Below, piece after piece: positions 29,450-41,099 of a stretch of 64,000 nucleotides of DNA; within the stretch, counting starts at the first letter, position 1, and every line of letters begins with the position of its first letter. The DNA is from Tulasnella sp. 424 (lineage: Eukaryota > Basidiomycota > Agaricomycetes > Cantharellales > Tulasnellaceae). Where the stretch lies: the NCBI GenBank assembly GCA_019633425.1, contig WSUB01000208.1:1-64000 (forward strand), given 5' to 3'. Under the pieces are notes generated by a model. It was not told where the DNA came from. It worked only from the letters and a program-made list of their open reading frames with translations, and searched no databases. A program made the position numbers and the translations under genes.

Positions 29450-31792
29450 TCATTCCGCCTCCGCTAGTTCGAGTTTTCGACGGGACGAAGCGGCGCGCTC
29501 TGATGCAAATGCTGCGTTCTCGGTACCCCCGATTTCTTCCAGAATTCCAGCAGCTTGTTCATATAGGCGTATTGCATCTTCGTGCTGATCCTGGTCGCGA
29601 TGGACCTCTGCAAGGCCTATCAGAGCCCAGGCTGTTCCGTGTCTGCTGCCAACGTCAATACGAATTTGTAGGCATTCGGAAAAAAGCTGAACGGCCTGGC
29701 TGTACTCGTTTCGAAGCCGATGCACCTGAGCGAGACCCCACAGAGCAGAGGCTCTTCCATCTCTGTCGCCGAGGTTGGTGCAGAGTTGGACTGACTCGGA
29801 GTAGAGTGTAACGGCTTCACTGTACTCCCCCTGAACCCGATGCACCTCAGCGAGACCGTACAAAGCGTCGGCTTCTCCCTTGCGGTCGCCGATTTCGGTG
29901 CAGAGTTGGACAACTTCAGAGTAGAATTTGACGGCCTCGCTGTAATTTTTTTGAGACCGATGCGTGGCGGCAAGAACCCACAGAGCGATGGCTCTTCCAT
30001 GTCTGTTGCCGATGTCGGTGTAGATTTGGACGGCCTCCGCGCCGAGCTTAACGGCCTCGCTAAAGTTGTGTTGAAGCCGATTCACATCGGCGAGACCAAC
30101 GAGCGCATCGGCTTTTCCTGCATTGTCAGCGGTCTCCGTGCAGATGTCCAAGGCTTCGGTGAGAAATTTTGACGCGTTGATATAGTCGTTCTGATATCTA
30201 TGCATGTCTCCCATTTTGATAAGAAGTTGAGGAGAGCGAGTTTGCGAACCCGACGTATTTGCGGCCCCCTGCCGATACGGGACAAGCCTTGGCTATACAG
30301 CGATAGGTCAAATTGCATTCAATTAAACCCAAAGCCAGCACCACTCACCATCCAATCCATTGACTTTCGACACTCATCAGCCGTTGGCCGCTTGCTGGGA
30401 TCGATGCTCCAACACGTGATCATTAGCGAGTAAAGTGCACGCATCAACACCATCCTGGTGTGGTCAGCGACGGAAGGGAGGTCTCCCCGAACAACGCTTA
30501 TGATAACCACGGAGCTCTGGTGAACATCGTGAAAGGGGATGGTATTTGTCATAACCTGTTCCAGCATCAAGTGTAAGCTTCCAGCGAGATCCCTTTCCAA
30601 ATTTTGGTTTACCTCATAAAATATCCACCCCAATGCCCAGATATCGCTCCACGGGCCAGGTTCGTCGTCCATCAGCAACTCTGGAGCAGCCCAGCGGAGC
30701 GTAAATTGATTGCCCGTCAGGGTCACGGTACCAGTGGTTTCGCAAAACTCCGTCTCAAGCAACAGTGCTGGCTGCGCTCCGTTTTCACTTTTCGCGGGTT
30801 GCACAGGAGGTTTTTTGGGGGCTAGGCGACGGGCGGAACCAAAGTCCGTGATGACGGCACGGGAGTGCACCAACACGTTGGCCTACGCACCACAGAGTTC
30901 AGCTCGCCAAGCGTCATATCCGAGTAGATTCCGGACCCACCGACTTGAGATCACCATGGTAGATCGGCGGATTCTGACCATGAAGGTACTCCACTCCGTT
31001 TGCCACGTCGTAAATCTGGTCCATGACTTGTCAGAGGTGACTCAAGATATAGTGTCTTGACCTTACCAGCGAGATTCGCTCCGGTATTTCCCAGTCGGCT
31101 GAGGCCACAAACTCCTTTAAATTTCCGTTGGCTGCCCAGGGAAAGACCAGCCAGACCCTATCCTCAGACAGATCTTCAACGAATCCTTCAAACTTGATGA
31201 CATTTTCATGAGAAAGCTCGATTAAGAATCCAGCCTCCCTAAGTGCCAACTGAGAGGACTTAGCGTTGTGCGAGAGCTTGACGCAATGGGATCACTTATT
31301 CTCACCCCTAATACTCGCTCTTTATCCTTTCCATTCTCGATCTTCAGTTTCTTCACCGCTATGGCCTAAGATATGGAAGCCAGCTCGGTCATGACTTTGT
31401 TGCAAGACACAAAGCGAGTCTCATTCGAACAGACCTTTCGCTTGAGGGTTCCACCATGAGGCTCTTTCTCGCCTCCGGTTCGAGCGGAGTCGTCCACGCT
31501 ACTTTTCGAGGCGGAAGTAGAAACCAAAAACGCCCGTGAAACCGTCGCAAATCCTCCACGAAACTCCGGGCCGCCATCCGGGAATTCGATCGAGGACGAA
31601 TCGATTCGCCATTCTGCAAGTTTCTGGAGTTTATCCCTCTATGTAGAAGGGGTCAGCGTTTATCATTACTCTTCATGGTTCGGTGGGACGTACTAATTTG
31701 CTGCCTGCCGGTGGCTGGGACGGACTGCCAGATTCGCCTGGATCGGACCCCTGCGGACCACGGCCGTCGGCGTCGTTATTGTCCACTTCCAT
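29450..31792 (-). CDS. TKL-like protein kinase with C-terminal TPR array, array copy 3 (mosaic)
   Basis: Eight exons (minus): 31792-31694, 31638-31435, 31365-31306, 31249-31067, 31015-30941, 30882-30613, 30555-30349 and 30292-29450, giving 646 aa. It is the odd copy. Its kinase/TPR intron has a normal GTGAGT donor. The catalytic-loop exon reads IYDVANGVEYLHG where copies 1, 2 and 4 have MADVARGVEYLHS. Exon 6 is two codons shorter (ANVLVHSRAV). Exon 7 starts VMTNTIPFHDVHQSSVVIISVVRG where the other array copies share VMTNSIPFQNVQKDSAVFIHVIQG. The intron between exons 6 and 7 (30612-30556, 57 nt) is in frame and stop-free, so its retention would insert 19 residues. The TPR exon starts P-RLVPYRQG without an internal Met but is open throughout. 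It looks functional, with a segment from another lineage member. Confidence 0.84.
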
Positions 31793-32074
31793 TGGATGGT
31801 TTAGTGTAAGAGGGCTTGACGATTGGATGGGTCGATAATCAAGGAGGAGCTCCACCGAGAGGAGAGGGAAGCGAAGGGAGATGGTTTCAGGACCGGGGGG
31901 GGGGGGGGACCACAGGCCTCATTCATAGTCGGTCCTCTCTCCGTTTAGGGGTGCGTTATGTCATCAGCTCGAGGCGGTTTCACTCATGCCGTCACCCTTT
32001 TTCTCCACCCTTCCCTATTGACACCCAACGCTGCCCACGTCGATAAGTCCTTATTGCAATAGAAGTCAAGCTCT

Positions 32075-34040
32075 CGATCATTTGGCCAACGTCTTGTCAG
32101 CCCCAGGGTGTTGCCGCGAAGTCTGACCCCGCGAACGCACTGTACTCTACAATCTCGTTTTCACTCGCCCTCCCAAGTCTGTTCATAGCATCCCAGGCCG
32201 CTTGCGCTATCGAGGACTAAGATGCCATCCTCAAACCATGAAGATGTTGCAGCGCGCTGACTACCTTCTGCCGAGTCTCCCTGGCTAACGTCCTCCGGAT
32301 AACGGCAACTTTTCATGTACACTGCGAGCGACGAAACCGACCCACCGGCATGGCAAAGCCCTTCGACAAGCACAAGGAGACCGTTATTATCGTTTTCGAG
32401 AGCGGCTGGGCTGCTGTCGGAATGCTGGAGAGAATGAACAAGAAGCATCACAACGTTGTAAATCTCTCGATCTTCGTTCACTCAGTCCACTCCCCAATTC
32501 GCCTCGAATCCCACTCTAGGAGACTCTGCACGCATTTTAGGTCCCCGGTAGCTGGCGGAACTACTCACGCTTCACTCACCTCCTTCCGTCGCTCGCAATT
32601 CGAAATCGTGATGCGCGATCATCCAATCCACTTCCTACGTCGTCCGACACGAAGCCCGCCAAGTCCCCACCTCCAAAGCCCAACTCCCAGGGCCGACTCT
32701 CACAGCAAGCGCATCACCACCGCGGACTCGTTAGGCATCAAAGGGAACGCCAACGATATGAACATTCCTTAAGATATTTTGGCATACGTCATCGGCGCCG
32801 AAACCGAGACGTTGGGCATTACAGGTGTCAGAATGGTGAGGCAGTGAGCGGGATACCATTTTAAGCGTCTGCGAATCATTGATCGTGATGTTATTTCTTA
32901 CCCGCAGCCATTCATAGTTTCAACACTCCTCCTTCCAGAAGGAACTTCTCGACATTGAGAAGCCCCGTGAGCGCGTGGTGACCTGCATCAAGTCCGCGGC
33001 CTTTCCTGTCCAAAGCGAGGAAGAAGTCGATCAGTTGCTGCACAAGAGTAAGTCGAGCATTTACACCTCTAAGCCTGCGACCGTCTAACCCGCGTGTATG
33101 CTCCCCTTTAGTCGCCGGCGGCGGAGGTCCCAAAGACGTCGAATTCTTTGGCGAGCTACACAACGTTATCAAAGACGACATCCCTTGTGGTACCTCTAAC
33201 TCAGTGACAGGCTCAAAATCACCACCGTCAAAGCTCTGCCGAATATCCTGTCCATGCTCCGCCGCCAACTTTTCCAGTACCCTGATTCGACGTTCAAGGA
33301 CCAGAACCGTGATCGAGGTGTTGAAAGCCAAAACCCGCGTGGTCAAGGAGTCTCAGAAACTCAGTGTGTGTGCCTTGGATTCGTCATCCTCGGGGTTCCA
33401 ACAGGGCTTGGATTATCTGGCGATCCGTTCCCCTTTCAATGCAGTGAGGCGCAGGAGCCATACTTGCCCAAATCGTCGAAAATCTCGGGGCTGTTTCCAA
33501 TCTACTAGATACCTACTAGTAGCGTGCTCGTTATCACCCATTTCATCCATGCACAACCGACTTCATTGTTTCTACCTACATTTCCTTTATTCCTCCTTAG
33601 CTCTTTATCCTCCTTGTTGGTATTCACTCCCTTACAACGGTGCCTGTCCCTTGGCTCTGGAGTTCTTACTTTCCGCCTCCTCGCCTTCTCCTATTTCCTT
33701 CCCTTTTGAGGCTCACGCTTCATAACATCGTTTGTTTAATGTAGATTGAGAATGCACGCGGTATCTCGGCGCTTAGATTTCGATTTAATAGCCCATAGTT
33801 GAGATAATTATGGATTTCCCAATGAACGTTCTGGGAACTTGTCTGTTCTCCACCTCTCGAGGCAGCTGAACTTGATTATTTCGAGCGTGCGCGTGTAGGT
33901 CGCCTCTGGCGGTGTCGCGAATTTCTTTTTTTTAGAAGAGTGCATGGATTTCGCCGCTGTTCTCGTTGAGGAATAGGACTTTGGGGTTGAGGGACTGGTT
34001 GAAGGTGAAGCTTTTCGGACGGTGAGTAGGATTCGGGATT
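32075..34040 (+). pseudogene. Decayed NDE-type NADH dehydrogenase, unit 3
   Basis: The N-terminal region is well preserved in one frame with two stops: SLFIASQAACAIED, then ALTTFCRVSLANVLRITATF, then FDKHKETVIIVFESGWAAVGM. It can be followed residue by residue against the gene at 21-440. Later blocks are SLGIKGNANDMNIP, RERVVTCIKSAAFP and VAGGGGPKDVEFFGELHN; TAA at 33197-33199 follows TGG TAC CTC. The C-terminal piece is about 33835-34040 (FSLRNRTLG, LVEGEAFRT in shifted frames). The mid-protein is missing as in unit 2. Confidence 0.86.
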
Positions 34041-34938
34041 CCTGGGAGCTTCAACGGTTGACATTGGCGGACTGGTCTTATTAACGGTGATGTGAGCCGC
34101 GAGAGCCGTAACTAACTCAATCGAAATATGTCCGGCACCTCCAAGGGTACTAGTCTATCTACTATACGCGTTCCTCGTCATTCATCTCATCCATAGACGG
34201 TAGACTTTGTTTTCGCGACTTTCCTTTTCTTTTTTCCTTCTTCCTATGTCATTTTCCGTTCTCGGTGCTAACTATCCTTGTTGGCCCTCCGCATACCTTA
34301 CCCGCATGTCCATTTGTCCCCCGAGCCCACTCGTACTTCGGCTTGCTCGCCTCTTATCTTTTCTCTGGCCTGTTGATGTCTACGTATGGTACTATCGACA
34401 GATGTGGTGTGAATTTGAACGTCCGTGCAACTTCCCTGGGCCGTAATCCGAGGAAAGAGTGTTTTCTAGATCCTCGAAGCCTCAGTGGACTTCAGCGCCG
34501 CAATCGGGGAACCAATCCCCAAAAACCGCCTCGCCTTTCGGTAATATAGTGCTGCCCGTGACACTTATTCCAGCACTTTACACTTCAGCCCGACTTCGAC
34601 TCCAAAAGTATAGTAGTGGAATGGCCTCCAGACTCGAACGTACTTACACTTCATCCCCCAACAGATGTCACTTTGGAGAGGCTACATCTGACAGGATTAG
34701 TCAAAAGGTGAGAAAAAGCAGTGAGCTCAGCGCATTCTGAAAGACTGTCCAGACGACGGGAGGTAGCTAGCCAATTCGAATGCGGCGCGGTTACACGATA
34801 TAATCGAGACCGGAGTACCGGCATCTCAGCCGACAGGATACATAGCTCACAAATTTGCACAAAAACATGCATTACATACACGACAGTCATGTATCAAGAA
34901 ACGTATCTCGGTCGGTCCCGAAATGTCTCCGTGAAACA

Positions 34939-37316
34939 TCATTCCGCCTCCGCTGGTTCGAGTTTTCGACGAGAGCGAGCGGCACGGTTTGATGCATCTG
35001 CTGCATCCTCAGTATCTCCGATTTCTTCCAAAATTCCCGCAGCTTGTTCATAAAGGCGTATTGCGTCTTCGTGATGATCCTGATCACGATGGACGTCGGC
35101 AAAGCCCATCAGAGCCCAGGCTCTTCCGTATCTCGCGCCGACGTCGGTATAAAGTCGCAGAGCTTCAGAGAAAAGCTGAACGGCCTGGCTGTACTGTTTT
35201 TGAAGTCGATGCACCTCAGCAAGACCCCACAGAACCTGGGCTCTTCCTCCTCTGTCGCCGAGGTTGGTGCAGAGTTGGACTGACTCGGAGTAGAGCGTAA
35301 CGGCTTCGCTGTACTCCCCTTGATCCCGATGCACCTCAGCGAGACCGTACAAAGCGTCGGCTTTTCTCTTTTCGTCGCCGGTTTCGGTGCAGATTTGGAC
35401 AACTTCGGAGTAGAATTTGACGGCTTCGCTGTTATTGTCTTGAGACCAGTGTGTGGCGGCAAGACAGAACAGAGCGCTGGCTCTTCCTTCGTCGCTGCCG
35501 ATGTCGGTGTAGATTTGGACGGCCTCCGCGCCGAGCTTAACGGCCTCGCTAAAGTTGTTTTGAAGCCGATTCACATCGGCGAGACCAACGAGCGCATCGC
35601 CTTTTCCTGCGCTGTCAGCGGTCTCTATGCAGATGCTCAAGGCTTCGGTGTAAAATTTTGACGCGTTGATGTAGTCGTTTTGATGTCTATGCATGTCTCC
35701 CAGTTGCATGAGAAGTCCAATGGAGCCAGCTCGAGAACCCGACGTATTTGCGGCCCGTTGACGATCCGGAAGAATCATTGGCTATATGGCGACAGGTCAA
35801 ATTGCATTCAAGTAACCCCAAAACCAGCACCACTTGCCATCCACGCCATTGACTTTCGACACTCATCAGCCGTTGGCCGCTTGCTGGGATCAATGCTCCA
35901 ACACGTGATCATTAACGAGTAAAGTCTACGCATCAACACCATCCTGGTGTGGTCAGCGATGGAAGGGAGGTTCCCCTGAATGACGTGTATGAAAACGGCG
36001 GAGTCCTTTTGGACATTTTGAAACGGAATTGAATTTGTCATAACCTATTTCGGCATCGATTGTAAGCTTCTGTTGAGACGATATCCGGATTTTGGTATAT
36101 ATTACCTCATAGAATATCCAGCCCAATGCCCAGATATCGCTCCACAGGCCAGGTTCATCGTCCATCAGCAACTCTGGAGGAGCCCAGCGAAGCGTATATT
36201 TATTGCCTGTCAGCGTCATGGTACCAGTGGTTTCGGAAAACTCCGTCTCAAGCAACAGTATTGGCTGAGCTCCGTTTTCGCTTTTCGCGGGTTGCACAGG
36301 AGGTTTTTTCTGGGCCAAACGACGGGCGGAGCCGAAGTCCGTGATGACGGCGCGGTATTTTGAGTTCACCAACACGTTGGCCTACGCACCACAGAGTTCA
36401 GCTCGCCAAGCGTCATATTAGAGTAACATCCGGACCCACCGACTTGAGGTCACCATGGTAGATTGGCGGATTCTGACTATGAAGGTACTCCACCCCTCTC
36501 GCCACGTCGGCCATCTGGCGTACGGGTTCTCAGAAGATGATTTGAAGGATAGTGTCTTGACCTTACCAGCGAGATTCGCTCCGGTATTTCCCAGTCGGCT
36601 GAGGCCACAAACTCCTTTAAATTTCCGTTGTCCGCCCAGGGAAACACCAGCCAGACCCTATCTTCCAACAGATCTTGCACAAATCCTTCAAGCTTGATGA
36701 CGTTTTCATGAGAAAGCTCGGTTAAGAATCCTGCTTCCCTAAGTGCCAACTGAGAGGACTTTAGCGCTGTGCGAGAGGTCGACGGGGATAACTTGTTCTC
36801 ACTCCCAATACTCGCTCTTTGTCCTTTCCATCCTCGACCTTCATTTTCTTTACCGCTATAGCCTAACATCGGGAAGTCAGCCATTCATCCAACGACTTGT
36901 TGTAGAAACCAAGTCCCATTAGCACTGACTTTCCGCCTGGGCGATCTACCCTGAGACTCGTTTTCGTCTTCGGGGTCTGTTGCCTCGTCGTCGGTATCTG
37001 TCCACTCATCTTCGCTGCTTTCCGACTTGGAGGTGGAAATCAAAGCCCCTCGTGAAACCGTCGCAAATCCTCCACGAAACTCGGGAGCGTCTTCTGGGAA
37101 TTCGATCGAGGACGAATCGATTCGCCATTCTGCAAGTTTCTGGAGTTTATCCCTCTATGTAGAAATGGGCCCCGGTAAGGGTTTATTATTACTCTTCGTG
37201 GTTCGTGTGGGGCATACTAATTTGCTGCTTGCCAGTGGCTGGGACGGACTGCCAGATTCGCCTGGATCGGACCCCTGCGAACCACGGTCGTCGGCGTCGT
37301 TATTGTCCACTTCCAT
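34939..37316 (-). CDS. TKL-like protein kinase with C-terminal TPR array, array copy 4 (acidic linker)
   Basis: Eight exons (minus): 37316-37218, 37154-36930, 36862-36803, 36749-36567, 36514-36440, 36381-36106, 36044-35838 and 35781-34939, giving 655 aa. The kinase motifs are intact. Exon 2 is 21 nt longer than in the other array copies. After TVSRGALISTSKSES it encodes a very acidic tract (SSEDEWTDTDDEATDPEDENE) between the glycine loop and the beta-3 lysine. Exon 3 reads AIAVKKMKVEDG where the others have AIAVKKLKIE(N/S)G. The kinase/TPR intron begins GCAAGT, the form closest to known GC donors. Seven TPRs follow. The exon 2-3 segment probably came from a different family member. Confidence 0.84.
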
Positions 37317-37589
37317 CAGATGTTTTAGTGTGAGCGGGCTTGACGATTGGATGGGTCGATAGTCAAGGAGGAGCTCCACCGAGGGGAGAGGGAAGCGAAG
37401 GGAGATGGTTTCAGGACGGGGGGAATCGCCTCATGGTCCGACGAAGTCATCTCCGTTTAGGGATGCGTTACGTCATCAGCTTGAAGGCGAGCCATTTTGG
37501 CTTCACTCATGCCGTTACCTTTTCTCTCCGCCCCTCCCTACTTACACCGAACACTGCGCACGTCGATAATTATTGCAATAGAAGTCAAG

Positions 37590-38890
37590 CTCTCGTTGAT
37601 CTGACCGACGTCTTGTCAGCTCCATGGTCTTGCCGCGAAGTCTGACCCTGCGAACGCACTCCACTCTACAATCTTGTCGTCACGAAGCCTCCCAAGTCTG
37701 TTCATGGCATCCCAGGGCACTCACGCTATCGAGAACTAAGATGCCATCCTCAAACCATGAAGATGCTGCAGCGCGCTGACTACCTTCTGCCAAGTCTCCC
37801 TGGCCAACGTCCTCCGGATAACGGCAATTTTTAATGTACACTGCGAGCGAGGAAACCCACCTCCCGGCATGGCAAAGCCCTCCGACAAGTACAAGGAGAC
37901 TTTTATTATCGTTTTCGGGAGCGACTGGGCTGCTGCCGGCATGGTAGAAAGAATGAACAAGAAGCATCACAACTTTGTGAGTCTCTCGATCTTCGTTCAG
38001 TCAGTCCACTCTCTAATTCGCCGCGAATCCCACTCCAGGATACTCTGCACGCAGTTTAGGTCCCTGGTAGCTGGCGGAACTACTTCCGCTTCACTCACCT
38101 CCTTCCGTCGCTCGCAATTCGAGCTCTTCATGCGCGATCATCCAATCCACTCGCTACGTCGCGCGACACGAAGTCCGCCAAGTCCCCACCTCCAAAGCCC
38201 AACTCCCAGGGCCGACCCTCACAACAAGCGGGTCACCACCGTGGACTCGTCAGAAATCAAAGGGAACGCCAACGATATGATCATCCCTTACGATATCTTG
38301 GCAGACGCCGTCGACGCCGAAACCGAGACGTTGGGCATTACAGGTGTCAGAATGGTGAGGCAGCGAGCGGGATACCATTTTTAAGCGTCTGCGAATTATT
38401 GATCGTGACATTATATCTTACCCGCAGCCATTCTTATTTTCAACACTCCTCCTTCAGAAGGAACCTCTCGACACTGAGAAGCCCCGTGAGCGCGTTGTGA
38501 CCTGCATCGAGTCCGCGACCTTTCCTAACCAAAGCGAGGAAGAAGTCGATCAGTTGCTGCACAAGAGTAAGTCAAGCATTACACCTCTAAGCCTGCGACC
38601 GTCTAACCCGCGTGTGTGCTCCCCTTTAGTCGCCGGCGGCGGAGGTCCCAAAGACGTCGAATTCTTCGGCGAGCTACACAACCTTCTCAAAGCCAACATC
38701 CGCTTGTGGTACCTCTAACTCACCGACAAGCTCAAAATCACCACCGTCGAAGCTCTGCCGAATATCCTGCCCATGCTCCGCCGCCAACCTTTCTAGTACA
38801 CCGATTCGACGTTCGAGGACCAGAACTAAGACCGTGGTCGAGGTGGTGAAGGACAAAACCGGCGTGGTCAAGAACGAGAAAGGGAGGTCT
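37590..38890 (+). pseudogene. Decayed NDE-type NADH dehydrogenase, unit 4, N-terminal part
   Basis: Blocks: SDKYKETFIIVFGSDWAAAGMVERMNKKHHNFV (given as family match, 37877-37978), SSEIKGNANDMIIPYDILADAVDAE, ERVVTCIESATFP and VAGGGGPKDVEFFGELHN. TAA at 38716-38718 sits at the same codon as in units 1, 3, 5 and 6. This is the copy with the longest readable stretch around GNANDMIIPYDILADAVDAET (the family's IPYDYLVYAVGAET). Frameshifts and further stops make it a pseudogene. Confidence 0.86.
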
Positions 38891-39369
38891 AAGTAACTCA
38901 GTGTAAGCGACTTGAATTCGTCATCCTCGGAGTTCCAACGGGCGTTGGATTCTCTAGCGATCCGTACCACTTAAAGTGAAGTGAGCCGCAGGAGCCATAT
39001 TTGCTCAAATCGCCGAAAACGTCTCGTACCGTCGTGACTGCTTTCCATCTACTATACCTCGGCCTGTTACTTGGCACCCATTTCATCCATGCACGATCAA
39101 CTCCATTTTTTCTACCTACCTTTTCTTCATTCCTCTTTAGTTCTCTGTCCTCCTTGTTGGTATCTCCATCCTTTACATCCCTGCATGTCCCTTGGCTCTG
39201 GCTTCGGCCTGCTTGCCCCTTCTCCTATTTCCTTCCCCTTTGATGCTCACACTTCATAGTATCGTGTGTTTAATGTAGATTGAGAATGCACGCGGTATCT
39301 CTGCGCTTATATTTCGATTCAATAGGAGATAGTTGAGATAATTATGGATTTCCCAACGGACGTTCCGCA

Positions 39370-39678
39370 TTAATAGAGTCTCAAGCGACAAAATCGTTTC
39401 GCCTTCCTGGGGTAGGACAGATTTGGACGGGTATGACGTAACGACTTCGGTGAACTCTTTTGGAAGCCGACGCACAAGAGCGAGCCCCAACAGCGCAGAG
39501 GCCTTTCTGCATTGTTTGCGATCTGTGAAAAAGTTGGGTGCTTGAATGAAAGGACTTGACGCCTCGATATAGGCATTCTGTTGCAGATATATGTATCCCA
39601 GCTGGATAAGCGGCTTAAAAGAGCGAGTCCGGGAATCCGATGTGTTCGAGGTCCACTGCGGGTCTGGAGCAATCATTA
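39370..39678 (-). pseudogene. TPR exon remnant nested between NDE halves, unit 4
   Basis: On the minus strand the sequence starts MIAPDPQWTSNTSDSRTRSF, the start of the kinase gene's TPR exon (compare MIAPDRQRATNTSGSQTRS in copy 2). It continues through GYIYLQQNAYIEAS and LLGLALVRRLPKEFTEVVT, then stops resembling TPR. Only about 300 bp of the exon remain and there is no kinase part. It marks a collapsed second copy of the unit. Confidence 0.8.
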
Positions 39679-39689
39679 ACTGAAATCAG

Positions 39690-40335
39690 AGACAATCGAT
39701 CGGTTGATGAGGGAGTCGAGCGGCGTCACGTGAACATCCCGATCGCGGTCATTGATTGGGTGGTTTTTCGCCAGTGTACTGCTACCTCGCCCGCACCGAC
39801 AGCTCAGGTGGCGACTCAAGAGGCCCTTGTCTCCTCGATCGACAAGCCATGAAAGAAGAGCTCGAGAAGAAACTCGCCGAATTGCCCGCAGAGAGGAACG
39901 GGTTGCCCGAGGGTCCTGAAGGTAAGGCCAGCATACGTGTTCCACGTCTCTTTTATCCAGACGTCAGGCTAAGAGAGTTTTTCTGATCAGAACAGCGTCG
40001 AGGATCTCAAACCTATCGTCAAGCTGCTCAACAAGGCTAGCAAGATCTATCCATTTCATTACAGCCATCAGGGAAACTTGGCGTACATCCGAGGGTTCGG
40101 ATAAAGCTATCGCCGACTTACCCTTCATGAAAGGGAACTTGTCTGTTCTCCGCGTCTTGAGGCAGCTGACCTTGATTATTTCGAGCGTGCACGTGTAGTT
40201 CGTCTCTGGCGGTGTCGCGAATTTCCTTTTCTAGAAGAGTGCATGCATTTCGGCGCTGTTCTCGTTGACGGATAGGACTTGGTGTTGGGTGACTGGTTGA
40301 AGGTAAAGCTTTTCGGACGTTGAGTAGAATTCGGG
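39690..40335 (+). pseudogene. C-terminal remnant of an NDE-type NADH dehydrogenase, unit 4
   Basis: Fragments in order: QCTATSPAPTAQVATQEA (about 39770-39822), KEELEKKLAELPAERNGLPEGPEGK, GKLxYIRGFG, and the last helix region FSLTDRTWC and LVEGKAFRT in shifting frames. These are the C-terminal third of the dehydrogenase (the family's DCTATSYAPTAQVA and membrane-anchoring end). It is separated from the N-terminal part by spacer and the TPR remnant. Confidence 0.82.
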
Positions 40336-41099
40336 ATTCCTGGGAGCTTTGAACGCTTGACATTGGCGGACTGGCCTTATTAGCAGTGGCGTGAGCCGCG
40401 AGAGCCGTAACTAACTCTATGGAAATATGTCCGGCACATCCAAGGCTAGTAGTCTATCTACTATACGCGTTCCTCGTCATTCATCTCATCCATAGACGGT
40501 AGACTTTGTTTTCGCGACTTTCCTTTTCTTTATTTCCTTCTTCCTTTGTCATTCTTCGTCTCTCCATACTAACTGTCCCTATTGGCCCTCCGCATACATT
40601 ACATAAGGGGAAAGAGTGTTTTCTTGGTCGTCGACGAGATTCAATAAGCCTCAGTAGACTTTAGCGCCGCAATCAGGGAACCAATCCCGAAAAAGCGCCT
40701 CGCCTTCCGGTATTATAGTGCTGCCCATGACAATCATTCCAGCACTTTACACTTCAGCTCGACTCCGACTTCGAAAAGATAGCAGTGAAATGGCCTACAG
40801 ACTCGAACGTACTTACACTCCATCCCCCCAGAGATGTCACTCTGTAGCGGCTCCATCCGACCGGAGTAGTCAAGAGGAGAAGAAAGCCGATGGGCTCAGC
40901 GCATTCTTAAAGAACGGGAGGTAGCTAGTCGATTCGAATGCGGCGCGGTAACAAGATATAATCGAGACGGACGGACTACCGGCCTCTTAGCGGACAGGAT
41001 ACATAGCTTACAGATTCGTACAAAAACATGCATTACATACCCTATAGTCATGCGTCAAGAAGCGTATCTCGATCGGTCTCGAAATGTCTCCATAAAACA

